From Branchiostoma floridae (lineage: Eukaryota > Chordata > Leptocardii > Amphioxiformes > Branchiostomatidae), in NCBI RefSeq assembly GCF_000003815.2, contig NC_049984.1:5286491-5346490 (forward strand): DNA of 60,000 nt, given 5' to 3'. This document shows, one piece after another, positions 11,146 to 26,100 of this stretch. The stretch's first letter is position 1; each line of letters opens with the position of its first letter. A program made the translations under genes and the position numbers. The notes beneath the pieces are model-generated. The model made no database searches. It was not told the DNA's origin and saw only the letters and a program-made list of their open reading frames with translations.

Positions 11146-14100
11146 GTAGGTTTCTTAATTGGTGTCTTCGTTTTTCTTAGAGCACTCGAAAAATGAGTTT
11201 TTATAATACCTGACAGTGTATGTTCTCAAACCCCCATGTTCCGGCAGCCCTATGTTCCAATGCCTCAGTTTGGATGCCCCTATGTTCTGAACACCTCTAT
11301 GATGATACAGAAGCTCTTGGACCTCGGTAGGTTTCTTTCTTTCTTCATTTTCTTAGAGCACTTGAAAAATGGGTTATACATGTACCTGTATGTTCCTAAC
11401 CCCCCATGTTCTGGCAGCCCTATGTTCTGACACCCATAATTTTTTGTTCCGACATCCCAATGTTCCAACACCCCTTTCCGACACCCCTATGTTCAACACC
11501 CCAATGTTCCAACACCCTATGTTCTGAACTTCTTACTATGTTTACTAACAACCCTTTGTTCAGTCACCCCTGGTAGTACTAGTATGTTCCAACACCCTCT
11601 ATATTACCATAACGCCAAACCCTAGCACAGGGGTGTCAGAACAGGTATGTTTGAACATACATGCTAACATATTCGGGTAGGGGGTGTCAGAACAAAGGGG
11701 TATAGGAAAATGGGGGTGTCCAGGGACAGGGCTGTTCAAGTGAACTTTTGATATTGTATAATGAAAGTCATAAATTTTGTACTTTTCTCTAGTCTTATGA
11801 TTATAGACAACAAAGTAATGTTATTGCCTGTAACAGGTTACTGCAGAACTTTTAATCAATATGTTTTCTCTCCTAGGTGCACAGATAGACTACAAGGACA
11901 ACCGTAACCATGGTGTAGTGGAGATCGCTGCCACAAAGAACTTTGTAGAAACCCTGGAATATTTCATCAAGCTGAACAACCCCAAACTTCCCGTGTGGAA
12001 AAACCTCATCAAGTTCCTGTCATCATCAGAGGACGACGAAGCAGAGGCTGCTGGGAAGGTAAATTAACAGTCGATGTCCTTTGAAATAGTATACTATAAA
12101 TGCATTTAAGTTCGTGGAGATTTAATTTTGCGGTAGCGGGAAAATGAGGTAGCACCATGCACTGCAGACTCTTACTGCCATGGAAAAATGTTCGCGGTGG
12201 TTTAAAATTGCGGTGAAGTGGCCGCCGCGAAAACCGCAAACATTAAACTACCGCAAAAGTTTCTGCATTTACAGTACCTTTAATGAATTGTATGATTTAG
12301 AACTAGAGTTCCACGAACACATACCTTTGCCAAATAAACCAGGTTTGGTATGTAGAATGATGTCTGTAGACAAATGCGTTACTCATTTCATTTTCTTTAA
12401 AATTAAATGCTTGGAGTTGGTTTATAAAATTTCGGCATTTATTATGCAAATTAGATCCCAATCTACAATTAATTGATATCAAATTGTATCAAGCATTACT
12501 TAAGCTATCAGCATACCAAAAATCATGATGATCCTTTGATCCATTCTTGACTTATTCTCTGTCAAAGTCTTTAAATACACCTCTTACTCTCTTCCCTCTT
12601 TCTCAGTTACATATGTGACAACTTTGATGAAAGTACTATAATGGAATGCAGTGGATTTATGAACTTTTCCTAATCAATTATGCAAATTAGCTGTTAACTT
12701 GCATAATAAGTATCACATTATATAAGTCTTCATTTAGGCTATCTACATGCCGAAAATCATGACGATCCGTCAACACGTTAATATTTTCTCATTAATTATG
12801 CAAATGAGATCATCATTTGCATGATAAATATGTATTGACATTTCTCTCTTTCTCAGCTACATATGTGACAAGTTTTAAAGCCCTATCATGGAATGTAGTG
12901 AATTTATAAAATATCCTCATTAATTATGCAAATTAGCTGTTGATTTGCATAATTGTTATCTCATTATGTAGGTCTTCACTTACGCTACCTACATACAAAA
13001 AAACATGATGATCCGTCAACATGTTCATATTTTCTCATTAATTATGCAAATGAGGTCATCATTTGCATAATTGATATCTGTCGACATTTCTCTCCTTCCC
13101 AGCTACATATGTGACAAGTTTGAAAGTCCTATCATGGAATGTAGTGGATTTATAATTTTTCCTCATTAATTATGCAAATTAGCTGCTGATTTGCATAATT
13201 AGTATACCATTATGTAAGTCATCACTCATTCTATCTACATACCAAAAATCATGACGATCTGTCAACACGTTGTAGAGTTATTCTCATCCAAAGTTTGAAC
13301 GGAAACCGGCGCCTGCAGTTCCAAAAAAGCCGCTAGGGGGCCCAAACTCACAGCACTTACTTTCTGCCTCGAGGGCTATCTACCACTCAAAAATCATGAT
13401 CACAGCATGTCCAGAACACGAGATATCAAAAATTGAGGTTCTGCTGCAGTACCTTAGCAAGCCGCTAGGGGGCCCATCATCGAACTTGACCTTCGTTTTC
13501 CCGACCCCTACCCACCTACCAAATATTATCGGGATCCATCTAAGACTTCTTGAGTTATGCTGTTAACAGACAGACACACACACAGACACACACACAGACT
13601 CACAAGCCCAAAACATAACCTTAGCCATTCTGGCAAAGGTAAAAATGTAGTTTAGATTCATATCAGATCATTCTCATAATGCCATCAGCTACCTAAGAGT
13701 GCCACAATAAAAACTTTTAAGAATGTTTTGAACATCAAGATATCTGAAGTGTTTACTTAACTTGGGGATTACTGAATGCTTTATTTACTAGACCTTTCTA
13801 AGTCAGTTTCTTTTTTTAATTGTTTACGTACCCTGGCAGAAATGAAATTTTACAATCAACAATTAAAGATAAAGAAACCATTTTAAAGTTCTGAAACAGA
13901 GTTTTGAATAGTTAAGCGCAATTTCTTACTTTCGTAAAAAAAAAAAAGATTAAAACTGACCCGCCTTAAGGGACAGCTAATGCCCCATAATCTCTTTGTT
14001 TATGGCCAAACATGAATTAACTGTTAGCATTCTGATGTTGTTTTGTTCCAATTGAGTGCTGTTTACATCTTTAACGACCTTTAAACAATTGAATATAAAA

Positions 14101-17100
14101 CAGACAATGTTCCATTTTTTTTGCGTGCCCTTATCTTAGAAGGGCATCTTGCATATCCAAAGGTGTGGTGGTAATACTAGGCCTGAGGTTGTTGTATTAC
14201 CTTTATTGTGTGAGGCAGACACCCTTTTAAGTCCCAAAGGAGCCATAGATAATGTGACATACAAAGGTGGAGCTTACGCAGTTACACCTATAATGTGGTG
14301 AGCGTAATCAATACGAGTCCGCTCAGGGGTTTTTCTTTGTTGTAACCTGGGTGTCTACAGATTGCTCGAGCCAGTTCTGTCTACCAGGGGTGAATAGATG
14401 GTTATCAGGTGTAATTATAGGTTACACCTGTCAATTGTAGTAGATTTATATCTCTGAGGTTGACAGGTTGACTTAATTATGTTGATTTAAACAGGGCTGT
14501 TGCCAGCTTTAATTTTTTTGTCCCACTCAATGTGGTTTTAACATGGTTAAATCTGTCATTTCAAGTTCAAATATTTTGGAAAAAGGAGATGTGAGGAAAT
14601 TTTTTTCCATCCAAACAGGCAAAGTTCTGTCCTGGGACCAAGGGACGTGTCTTGGAAACACTAGATTTAAAGTTGCTTATCAAAAAACAAAACAAGCATT
14701 CGCCATGATAGTCTATGTGTAAACAGTGGTTGAAAGAAATCTATAGACAACTACAGTATATCTTTAAAGTGGAAAGTTTAAAGACTCAAGGATCAGCTGT
14801 TTTGTCGTCTGCTTTATCTTTTATTTCCCTTGCCAGAAGTGTTTGTAAGCATATGGCATTGTGGGCTTAGTAGAATTATATATCTTATCAGGTGGTATTG
14901 CACTTTGAACCTCTTACCCGTCGTCAGGCTCAAAATTGATTTGTGACGTAAGTAGGGCACTGAAATTTGATTATGTCAAGCTGCGGCACCTTTATTGCTA
15001 GGTAACCATAACTGTGGCTACCGTGCAAATAAACATTAGGCTGTTGGCGGGTAGTAAAATCATTCAAGTGGTTTTTCATTTGTCGATATGAAATAAAGTT
15101 TTACTTGGCAGAGGGACATTACAAACATTGACATAACTGTAAAAGCAGCACCTTTAGAAACTATCTTGGGTAAAGAATATGATGGAAGCCTCATGATCTA
15201 TCATAATCATATGCCACATAATTTCTTATAATTCTGCCAAATACTCAAAAATAGGCACATAAAAAGAATGGTGATATCAAGCAAGGCCTTCTTAAGAATG
15301 TCTTGAACACCCATGAATCCGAAGTGTTCAGATGATACATTAAGTACATTTCTTTAAGTCTATTTAGTATTCCAATCTTAGCATATCAGAGTTGAATTTA
15401 CACCAGGGTCATGTCTCTGCTTTTTTCAATATCAACAGACATGTTTTCCCTTAGGGATTAGGACTTTTCTATAATTGCTGTTACTAAGGCTTCAGTGAAA
15501 AGTGATCCAGTCATTTTCTACCCTAAAGAAGATGACAGATGGTCATCGAAGACATGTGATTTGGACTGCCTCCAGAACCCATCGCTCCCTCCATCCCAGG
15601 ATAGAAACTTGCTAGTTTAAGGATGGCCAAATAGTTTTACCCATTAGTCCCAAAAAGCTGAACTTAATCATGACATCAATCTGATGTCAATCTGATGAAA
15701 ATACACTTTCGTAAGCGTAAAATACCAGGCTTAGCAGACTGAGACTAATAACATGGTCTCCCAATCAATGAATGGGACGGAAAAATATGGAGACAGCCCA
15801 GTTGTGAATAAAGTAATTTGTTATTCAATCGATGAACATAATTTCATTTATGCACCTGTTCCCAAACTCTCCAGGTGCTGAGAATCTTGACTACAGCAAC
15901 TCAAGACGGACCCAGCCCCAACCTCGAACCCTTCGTCGACTCGGACGGAGTGCTGGCAATCGTCAAGGTGATTACGGGCTTCGTCGGAGAGGAGGCCAAG
16001 GTTCAAGCTTTCAACGTCCTGGTGAACATCATCGAAAACGATCGGGTGAAGCAGCAGGTGTTGAAGGGTGGGGGCATCCCTCCCTCCGTCAAACTCTTGA
16101 AGTCGGAAAACAAAGCGTTGCTGCTTCCTCTCCTTGTTGTTCTCAAGGAGCTGTGCAAGGACAAGCAGTACGCAGACCCAGTTGTTGCAAACGGTGCCAT
16201 CCCCGCTATAGTCAAAGTGTGCCAGACGGTCAACGACAATGACATTTTCGTGCAGGCGATCGACGCATTGGGAAACATCGCAGAATCAGATCCCGAGCAT
16301 CGAACGACCGTTGGCGGCACACCGGGACTCTTCTCCACCCTCGTAAATCTGTTTGAAGACTGTACGTCCAAGGCTTTAGTGCTTTCGCTGACCATGGCTA
16401 TCGCGAAGATGGTCAGAGGAGACAAGAACAACCAAGAGAAGTATGTCAATGAGTACGGGGCCTCACCACTAATCATGTTGGTGAGAGTAAGAAACAAAGA
16501 CATACAACTCAGTGCCATTGAAGCCCTATACTGTTTAGCTGATGGCAATGACTTTGCCCAGAAGGCAATCCTAGAGGAGGGGGCAGTGATGCCTCTGATA
16601 AATCTGTTAAAGAGAACACGTGCGCCGGATGTTCAAGAGATGTCCGCTATGGCCTTGTGGGCTCTAGCAGGAGATGATTTGAATGAGAGACGTTCCATGG
16701 CAGGAATGATGGGGGTCCCCCTTCTGATCGAGTTCGTCACCTCCCTGTCGGAAACACTGCACTACATCGGAGCAGAGGGGCTGGCGGTACTTGCACAGGG
16801 TCCCCACAGCAAGGCAACACTGATCGGTCACGCGAACGGCGTCCAGCCGATGGTCAGGCTGCTGAAATCGGACAAGGAGTACATTGTTGCATGCGCGATG
16901 AACGCTATCCGGTACCTTTGCGTGGGGACGGGTTACGTGCCCCATCCGAAGAACCAGGCAACTGTCCAGCAGGCGAGAGGGATCAAGTCTCTGATCGCCC
17001 TGATGGTCAACTCCAGGAATGAACTCATCCAGGTGCAAGCAGCCCTGACCCTGGCATGTGTTTCTTTAGGTAGGTGGATTTGTTACTTCAGTAGGCTCTT

Positions 17101-20100
17101 GTTTACATGATTTTGGGATCCTTTTTATTTGTTTAGTACATTTGCTTTTGTTGTCATTGTCAAGTACATCAGGTGCCAACTCGTAAGCTTCAATATCCAT
17201 TTACCACTCATCTAGGGCTGTCTCTAGGATGTGCCTGGAAAGACACTTGCTTGTTGGGACAGACACAAATTTCACCCCGTCTGTCCAAAAATCTGAACAT
17301 CGAGAAATTCATGTATTTTGAAATTCTTAATTTGAGACTGCTTCAACAATGAAAATCAACAACATAGGCTCCCAGCAATGAATGGGAAAGAAAAAAAATT
17401 ATCTAAAGCTGGAGACAGCCCTGCACATGTCCCTGTCCTCCCATGGTGTTCTGGGCTGTACTGCTTAGTCCCGTGCCTCTCTTAAGGGTGTCATTTGCCT
17501 GTATTCTGTTTTCCTTTCTCACTTGCTTCATTGTTTCATACGATTATCGCATCAGAACTTCTCATTTCTGATATCAATTATTTTCTATATTTTGCAGGAA
17601 ACAAAGAAAATGAGGAGCACATTGCAGAGAACCTGGACTTCAGTTTCATCCATGTCCTGAGGCTGCTGTACTCGGAGAACGAGCAGGTGAAGCTGCTCGC
17701 AGGCGAGGCCCTGGCTGCCTTTGCCTTCAACAACGTCTCGCAGCAGAGGGAGATAGCGGAGTCCGGCGGCGTGCGCATGCACAACTTCCTGTCCTTCCTG
17801 GAGTCCAAGGATGAGTACTGCAGGTGCTCAGGGGCATTCCAGGTGAGTGGTCTAAACTTGACTTCTAAGAAAGAAACTATAAAGTCTGTGATGAAGTTGA
17901 CTTTTACATAAAGAAACTATAAGATTTATGATGAACTTGACTTCTATATAAAGAAACTATACATTTGTGATTAACATGACATTCAGAAAATCTTACAGAA
18001 ACATCTTACAAAAGAGGATGTCAGCCATAGTGTCCATCAGTTCAGTTTGTCCTCATATGAGGTGCCACCAATAATGTCACTACAGGCATCTTTATCTAGT
18101 CCTTTAGTCCAACCTCTTCCTCCAGTACTTTCTTAAGTGTCAGATTCGGTCGTCAATGATGTAAAACTATGAATGATATCCTAAAATATTGTGATGATCT
18201 TGACTTCTAAATAAAGAAACAATAGAATTTGTGATGAATTCATTTTCAATCTTCTGAGTAAAGAAATTTGTATTGACCTTGACTTCTTCCCTCTTCACCC
18301 CCAGATTGTTGTCCTGGCGAGGATCGTGCCTGATGAAGACCAGGCCTCCTCCTCAGCCATCGGCATCAAGCTGCTGGTGGACCTGCTGGAGTTCTCCCAG
18401 AAGGAACAGATCCAGGCGCTGACGTGCGACTGTCTGGCAAGACTGGCACACACCAGAGCAGGTACGTCACTTCCCTTGCACCAGAATAAGTGGAGTTGTG
18501 GGCGCATTGGACTGATCCTGTCGAACGCAATATCGAACAAATAGAACCCCCTATTCTATTTCGAACACCTCCGTCAAAATCAGCACCAGTGGGACAGAAA
18601 TGGCTATTTTTGATGGAGGTGTCTGAAATAGAACCATGATCGAACAGGGGTCGGGGTTTTGGGATTGGTCCATTGGCAGGGTGTTCGATTCATAAACCAG
18701 AGGTTCTGGGTTCAAATCCATTGGTGTATGGAAGCCATAGTGTCTGTCAATGCTGTAAAACTATAAATGGTGTATGGAACACATTCTCAACTAAAACGAG
18801 AAATTCTCCATACGATATCTGCAGATTGCTGTCACCTATCTGCAGACTGCATATACCTATCTGCAGACTGCTGTCACCTATCTGCACACTGCAGTCACCT
18901 ATCTGCACACTGCAGTCACCTATCTGCACACTGCAGTCACCTATCTGCACACTGCAGTCACCTATCTGCAGGTGCAGATAGGTATCTGCAGATAGCAGAT
19001 ACCTGACTGCAGACTACAGTCACCTATCTGCACACCACAGTAAATTTATAAGACTGCATACACCTATCTGTAGATTGCAGTTACATATCTGCAATCTCCA
19101 TACACTCAGGTGAATGCAATCAGTTCAGTCTGTAGGCTGTATATGTACATCAAAAGTAGTATGTTAAATTGTCAAGTTAATGTTTACTTACGAAAATAAG
19201 AGAACATAGAGCCCTGTTAACCTGCATCAGATCTGTCATACCTGACTTCTAATTACAGTTACTGACGAGCAGCCAAAGTGACTTCTGGTGGAAATCTCTG
19301 TAATGGCTTTCCTGTATTTTGTAATTGCTATGCTCGTTTCAAAGGGGTTATTGTAATTTGGACACCTTAGGTCTCATTGATGAGTTTTTTTCTTCCCATA
19401 GACTTCTATGTTATAATTCGTGGTTTACTTGGGCGCGTTCAAAATGAAGCTATGCGAAAAATTTCAGCAGATTTTTCATTCTTTGTTGAGCACATTTACC
19501 CTATACCCAAAAAATTGCCAACGTCAACTATACATAGGTCAAGTTCTTTTTTTTTATGATTAGTAAATCCCCACAAAAGGCTCTTTTTCCCTGCTATTGT
19601 AGAACTGCACCACTCAGAACCAGGCGGCTAGCACTGTATACCTCCGACTTACCGCGCGGCTGCAAAACTTTACCTGCTAATTTATTCAGTTACAAACAAG
19701 CTTTCACCAATCTAACTTTTGAGATTAGTTCCGCTGGCAAAGGGGGATTTATTTCTCACCGCTAAACACACAAGTCCATGCAGATGTTTATTTTTTGGCT
19801 CTTTGAAAGTTTGAGGTCATTTTAAGTGTTTAGGCAGACCCTTAGTCTTTGCCTGGGTACCATCCTATTTCTACCGGGGCTCCTTACACACACTTCCCTA
19901 AAGGATAACGAGGCACAGTAAGGAGCCCTGGTAGAATACGGATGATACTCAGGCTACCTTAGTCTTACAAATAAAGGCAATTTTTGAGGGGCAACATGAA
20001 AACCCTTGTTATATGTTCCATAATGTCTTGTGAAGAATTGGCCTTCTTGGTGTGCATATTGCCCCTCATTTATGCCAAAAATATTCATTATGAAAGAATA

Positions 20101-23100
20101 CCAAGTGTCTATACATATAGGAAATACCTGGGTAGGGTCTGCGTGGGTTTATTTAATGTCATATTATTTTACAAACACACATGCTGCGGAATGCTGCAAA
20201 AATTCAGGTGTTTATACAATATATTCTTTGATACATAATCTGTTGAAAATAACACTCCCTTCTCGAGTCAAGTCCCTTTGAAAAGATGAATAGAAAGCAA
20301 AAGAGATTGGAACAGATATGAAAGTTGTGTTAACATCCATAACATTACAGCATTGAAAAATGATGTGGAATACTTCATTGTTGCTTTCTTTTCAGAGAAT
20401 TAAGTGCTCTAAAAGAAAGATTTTGTTTCTTCCAAGATCCAAGCTGGTTTGGACAGGCTAGGGGATATATCCCTCAGGCCCCTGTTAGTGGTGTCATCAT
20501 TAATTGGCCATGAAATGGCTTAAGTCAACAATGTTCTCTGGGGGTGGGGTATCTTGAAATCTGTCTCAGAGGCAGCATGATATATTCCCAGCACCAGCAC
20601 TGTAACTGTTTGTACTATACAATGTAAACACTGTGTCTATTAAGGAATGTAAGCTGACACACTTATGTGTACCACTAGGTCGAAATTCAAAGTTCCTTCA
20701 TCAAGTTAACTACAAGTTAGTGCACAAGCCATATCCAATAATTCAAAATTTTTGTTGTGCCTTATGATAGTTTTCAAATTCCAAGGAACACAACACACAT
20801 ATACATTGTACCATAATACCCTCATTGTTTAGAATAGATGGGTAGCAGATGTTGGGGCATGCAGGGCACTGACATACTGGACAGGATGTATCAGGTATCC
20901 TTGCTTCAAGATCTATACTTCAAGCAGATGTTGGGGAAAAGATATGATGTTTTCTGACCAGAAGAGGTTCCACTTTTGCTGCTCAAAAAATAGTACGATC
21001 TTTCACCACAAGATCTGCCATCAGGTCTAGCTTTTGTCTTGTCCAAGATTGCATTAAGCTGCTGAAAGTATATGGGAAAAGGCTTCCCACAGAAAGATTC
21101 TACTCTCCAGAAACTGTAGACTAGCACTATTTTGAGAAAATTCTACAGAAGTTTCATTACATTCTCCTCTGTCTATGAGGTGTTTGGAATCTAAAAAGGA
21201 TGCAAGAGTCAACTTGATATTCAACATAATCCCTCCCAGGTAAATATTAATTACCCTGTAAATTTGCTGGGCAAACATCATCATATTTTTTTGAGCAAAA
21301 GATTACTTTTTGACATTGCTCAACAAGGTTTAAGTATAGAATCAATCTTAGGACCTCAATTTAGAAGGGACTCAAGGGGCTATGTCCCCTATATTCCAGA
21401 TGTGGTCAGTTCCAGGCCAAGGAAATGCTGCCCTGCCTAATCCCTTAGGGGGTATTAAATACAGACCAGGCGCTTGGAAAACAGACTCACACAAGAGTTG
21501 ATCTATCCTTTACAATTAGATTTTGATGTCTAGCTATGATAGCTAGGTGAGAGGTCTAGCTATATATACTGGACAATCAGACTCCCCAGAAATTAATTTA
21601 ATTGTAATGTAAAGGTATGTTTTACATGTATATCATAATACAAATGTGTACTTATCAATTCTGACTGACTTTTCTAAGTTCCCTTTCTATCTTTCTATTA
21701 AACAAAGCCAAACGCAATGTACAAAAGGCAACCTGATAATGACATTACAGACAAAACAGGTAGATATTAATTTATTGTTTGGTTGTCAAGCTCATTTCAG
21801 ATTTTGAAAAAAAGAGCAAGATACAATGTACATGTACATGATGTACAGTGTGTGCATGTACACATACTTTTGTAGAGTAGAGTAGACCTTGACCTATTAA
21901 AGATGCACACACGTACAGAGTAATCTAGGGATTGAAATTTGAAAGTGTTACATCAAGTGTCAACATGTGTGTAATAGTAACACAACCTTCTCTGTGTTGA
22001 GGACAACATGCATATGGAACTTCATCTGGACCACTGATTAGTCATGTTTGGCCTCACATTACAGGAACTAGGATTTTGATGTACCATTGAATCTTGAGAG
22101 AAAAGACATTTTAGTACTCTACTCTGCAAGTACCAGACACAAACTTTGATTAAGATACTGTAACCATTTTGCTATATTGCAGAAGGAATTTGTAATTATT
22201 TAACATTAGTGAATACTGCCTTGAAGTGTGTTTGAGACAATCCCGGCGTATTTGCTACTTCATCAGATTCTCACGAACTGGTCTGAAAGTCAGGCAACTG
22301 TTGAGCATTCTATTCATCATTGTCCTGGCCTCAAAAATGGGAGAAAGTCCTCTTCTAAATCCCCTGCGAGACATTAAATGTCTCGCAGGGGATTTAGAAG
22401 AGGACTTTCTCCCATTTTTGACCCTTCTTGAAAGACAGGAGGAGAGTAGAAAAATCCTCCCCTGGCTCCTGGAATTCGTACATGGGCCCCCCAACACTAT
22501 TGCCGCTAGGCCAACTGGTTTAATTGGTGGCACTTGAACACCACTGTTACACTCCACCCCTTTTCTTTTTTAGATTCATCCTCGAATCTCCGAGTTTGAT
22601 ATTCCTGTCCGGCATACTTTGCCATTACTCACAGGGTCAGTAGTGCAATCACTGAAACACTAGAGGCGAGTAGAAACAGTTTCCTAACTCCCAGGATTGG
22701 ACTGCAGCACCAGATGCACAGGTCAGTTGGTGGCACTTGAACTGCTAAGTGCTACTTGGATCAATTTCAAAATTCTTTGAACTATAACCCTGTTAACGTC
22801 ACAGTGGGACACTTCCACAGTCTTCCACTGCTTCCAGAAAAGAAGTCAAACCCCCAAAGCTTACATTGTAGCTCTCAGCAGTCCAGATTATTTCTAGAAT
22901 AACCACTTGTTTTTACTTGTCACCATTGTTATCTATACCAAAGTCTTTTATTTTCAGTATGTTTACTATATATTCTGTATGTTTCGTGTTGCAATTAGCC
23001 TTCAGGCAAGAACTTGCAAATAAAACTTTCTACATTGGAATTACAATCACAGGGGATAGGCCAATATTAGTTGACTTTTCATTGAATTTTGGTTCATAAG

Positions 23101-26100
23101 TTTAACGGCAGCACCCAGAATAATAGGTAGTTTGGGTGCCTCTGAGTTTTGACTCAATAAGTTCCGATCCAGCTCCATAGGATGAGTATTACCAACGCCC
23201 TGGGTAGGCTTTGTTAATGTTATGCATTTGTTATAACATTTTGGCTATGCGTAAAGACCGATGGGAATGCGGGAGTAAGAGCCAGAGGAGTGCGCTGAAG
23301 TCATGGTCTTGCAAGACCCTGTGTCTAGGTGACTTTGTACCATGTACATGTAGCTTGTCATCTCCTATATGTGTCTTAAGAAATAGATATTTCTTTTCTT
23401 CCTAGCTTAAGTAGACATACAGAAGATTGATGCCTAAAGATAGATTTGTACACAAAAACTGACTGGGCAGGCTACCTACTGTGAAGAAGCTCCTTAGGTC
23501 TGCTATCTTTGAGCAATTGGCCATGAAATCAGACTGCTCTCTTAAGTAAACAATGTTCTCTGGGGGCTGATCTCAGAACCTCATGAGGGAAGTTATGTGA
23601 AGGCCTTAATGGTAGATTTTCTCTGGCCCAACATGATATTCCCAACACTTCTGACTGGAAATGCTTGAAAGATGCAGCTTTCATCTCCAAGACTGTAAAC
23701 AGTGTAAGCTGACACACCTACTCTGTACATTAGGCCATAGCAAGTACTTTATGTTGGGTTGTAGCCTAATGGTTGTACTTACAAGTGACACTAGGGATGT
23801 GGCCATGACTGTAGTTGTAGACTGACATTTATGGTGTCTATTTTGAAGATTCAGCCATCTAATGTTTTTTTAGTCATTTTGTTTTTTTCCCTATACCATT
23901 AGACTTCTATCACTTTTGCAGTCTGCAGGGGATGCCATCCACAAAATTTACTTGCTGTGGCCTTAGGTGGAACTTCAAATTAAAAGTTTATTCACTCACT
24001 ACTGTGTACCAAACAACATTCAATGCTTTGTTTTGTTTGCTTCAGTTCTACAGATTTTCAAGTTAGAGTACATGACATGATTGTATAGATTTGGCAGTAG
24101 ACCCTGATGTCACTAGGGCACAGGACATCAGGTTATCTTGCTCAGTTGCTGACATCTAGGATCTAATCTCTAAGCAGATGTTGGGCTAGACAAATGTTGC
24201 ATTTCCTTATAAGTCTTCTGGAAGTTACTCTGTAAACCACTACCCCAACTTGGAAAGAAGGACTGTCAGAAAACCTAGATGCAGATCAAAAAACATTGCC
24301 ATCTTATTATAATCTTTCTTCCAAGGATTGGAGATAAATTTGACTTCTTTCTGCTCCAGGACTGCATAGGAGCTAAAAAGGGTGGATACTGGATAACAAT
24401 AGTCTCCAAGCAGACCCTACGGTGCCTTAGAAATAGTATCAAAGCTGGCAAGGGACTTGGTACAGTAGCACCTGTTTGACTCCCTTAGCCGGATAACTGC
24501 CTTTGGCCAGCTATGCTCCTTTGCCAGCTTTGATACTATCTCTAGTATCTCTAGGCACCGTTGGGTCTGCTTGGAGACTAGATAACAGGTCAAGTCAATT
24601 CAAAGTCAAATTGCACAACATTTGTAAAACTGGTACAAAGTAGGGCAAACATACGTAGGACTGGTCACTGACATGTTTAGCTAAACATGAAAAAGACTTC
24701 CACTTACATTTAGGGAATCTTCATAATTTAGAGTCTAAAGATTACGGAACGTATTATAATAGGAAGACTAGAAAATTGCTACAGTATGAAGTGCAAGGGC
24801 TACATATTACACAGGAGGTGCAAATGTTCATCATTCCAAAGGAAAATTTCTTTTTTCTCTCTTTCTTGATGAGGTGTTAAGAGAGGGTCTGCATGGGGGG
24901 GGGGGGGGGTCTTGGTAACGCTTAACGGTGAATTCAGGAGGCCCGGTAACGCTTAACGGTAAATTCAGGAGGCCCGGTAACGCTTAACGGTAAATTCAGG
25001 ATTGGTTACATAGCATAACTGTAATGATTGACGCACATTTCTATTCGTACATCTCAATTGGTGAAAATAGCTGACTAACGACATTGTGAGAAGGAAAAGG
25101 TGCCCAGGACCCGGTGAATGAAAGGGACAATGTCAACTGCGTCCATGGCATTGGCTTCCTTGTGGCAGTGTTCTTGCTGCAGGGGCGGGGGGGGGGGGGG
25201 GGGGCTATGCTCTCCGGTAAAAATTTTAAAATCACGACCCTCTGAAATGCTATTTCCTGCATTTTTCGTCAAATTTTTCCATTTCGAGCTCGAGAGGCAC
25301 AAGACGTTGCAAAATAGGTCCTGGGAAATTTCCAAATCTGGATCGTCTGAAGCGCCATTTCCTGCCTTTTGAAGGACAATTTTGTTTTCAGACGAAGTTA
25401 AATTAAGTGAAATCAAAGTTTTATTAGACAGAAAAGTTTTTTGGGGACCCACGCCACCAACATGTTTTAGCCATGTCGTCGTGAGCTCAAAAGGCGCAAG
25501 CCGATGCATCGCAAGGGAGATCCAGAGAAACCTCATTTTCTGTATTCGAGGAGTACATTTTGCCTGAAACTAAGCTAAATCAAGCTAAGCGGTGGGACCG
25601 CGTGACACGAACGGGAGCGCGTTGGTCTCAGGCCCGAGAGGTCCCGGGTTCAAATCCGCTTGCCGTGTCACCGATCTTGTGCCCTTGGGAAAGGCACTTT
25701 ACACGACTTTCCTCACCTAGCTCAGGTGTAAATGAGTACATAGCTGCGGCTAGTGGCAGTGACAGGCCTTTGTGGTGGTGACAGGCCATAGGGGCATGTT
25801 CGGGCATGACGCACCCGCCATGACACACATGTCAGGGGTAGGAGGAACCCCTTGTATCCTTGGTCGGAAGTCCTCCTAGGGAGTAAACCTGATACAAAAC
25901 CTCGCCAACCCGCAGTGCCAAGCGTGGCGAGTAAGGCACAACCCCTTGACTGGAACAGTTCAAGGGAGGGGTTCCTCAAAAAGAGAGCGACAATACCCTG
26001 CAAAAAAAAAAAAAAAGCTAAATTTGACACTGAAACCTGTATGATATATATAAGTGAAAAGATTTTTGAGGGCGACGCTTCCGCGACATATTTTTACCAT

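Larger units (their letters stand above)
12059..15874. other. ANKAR intron 2
   Basis: 3.8 kb without exons. It holds a TGCATTTACAGTA-ended MITE, the octamer-bearing tandem repeat (12480-13290) with an adjoining retroelement-like tail, and partial CAGGGCTGT-type elements near 14493 and 15570-15800. The remainder is anonymous AT-rich sequence. Confidence 0.6.

Noticed and set aside
16003-16548. Minus-strand open frame of 181 codons
   Set aside because: A shadow of the large ANKAR armadillo exon on the other strand, with no family resemblance.
18820-19090. CRISPR-like regular repeats
   Set aside because: Units are contiguous with no unique spacers, and the genome is eukaryotic; it is a minisatellite.
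25589-25665. Possible tRNA gene
   Set aside because: A- and B-box present but no cloverleaf, and it is joined to a SINE body with A-tail and target duplication.
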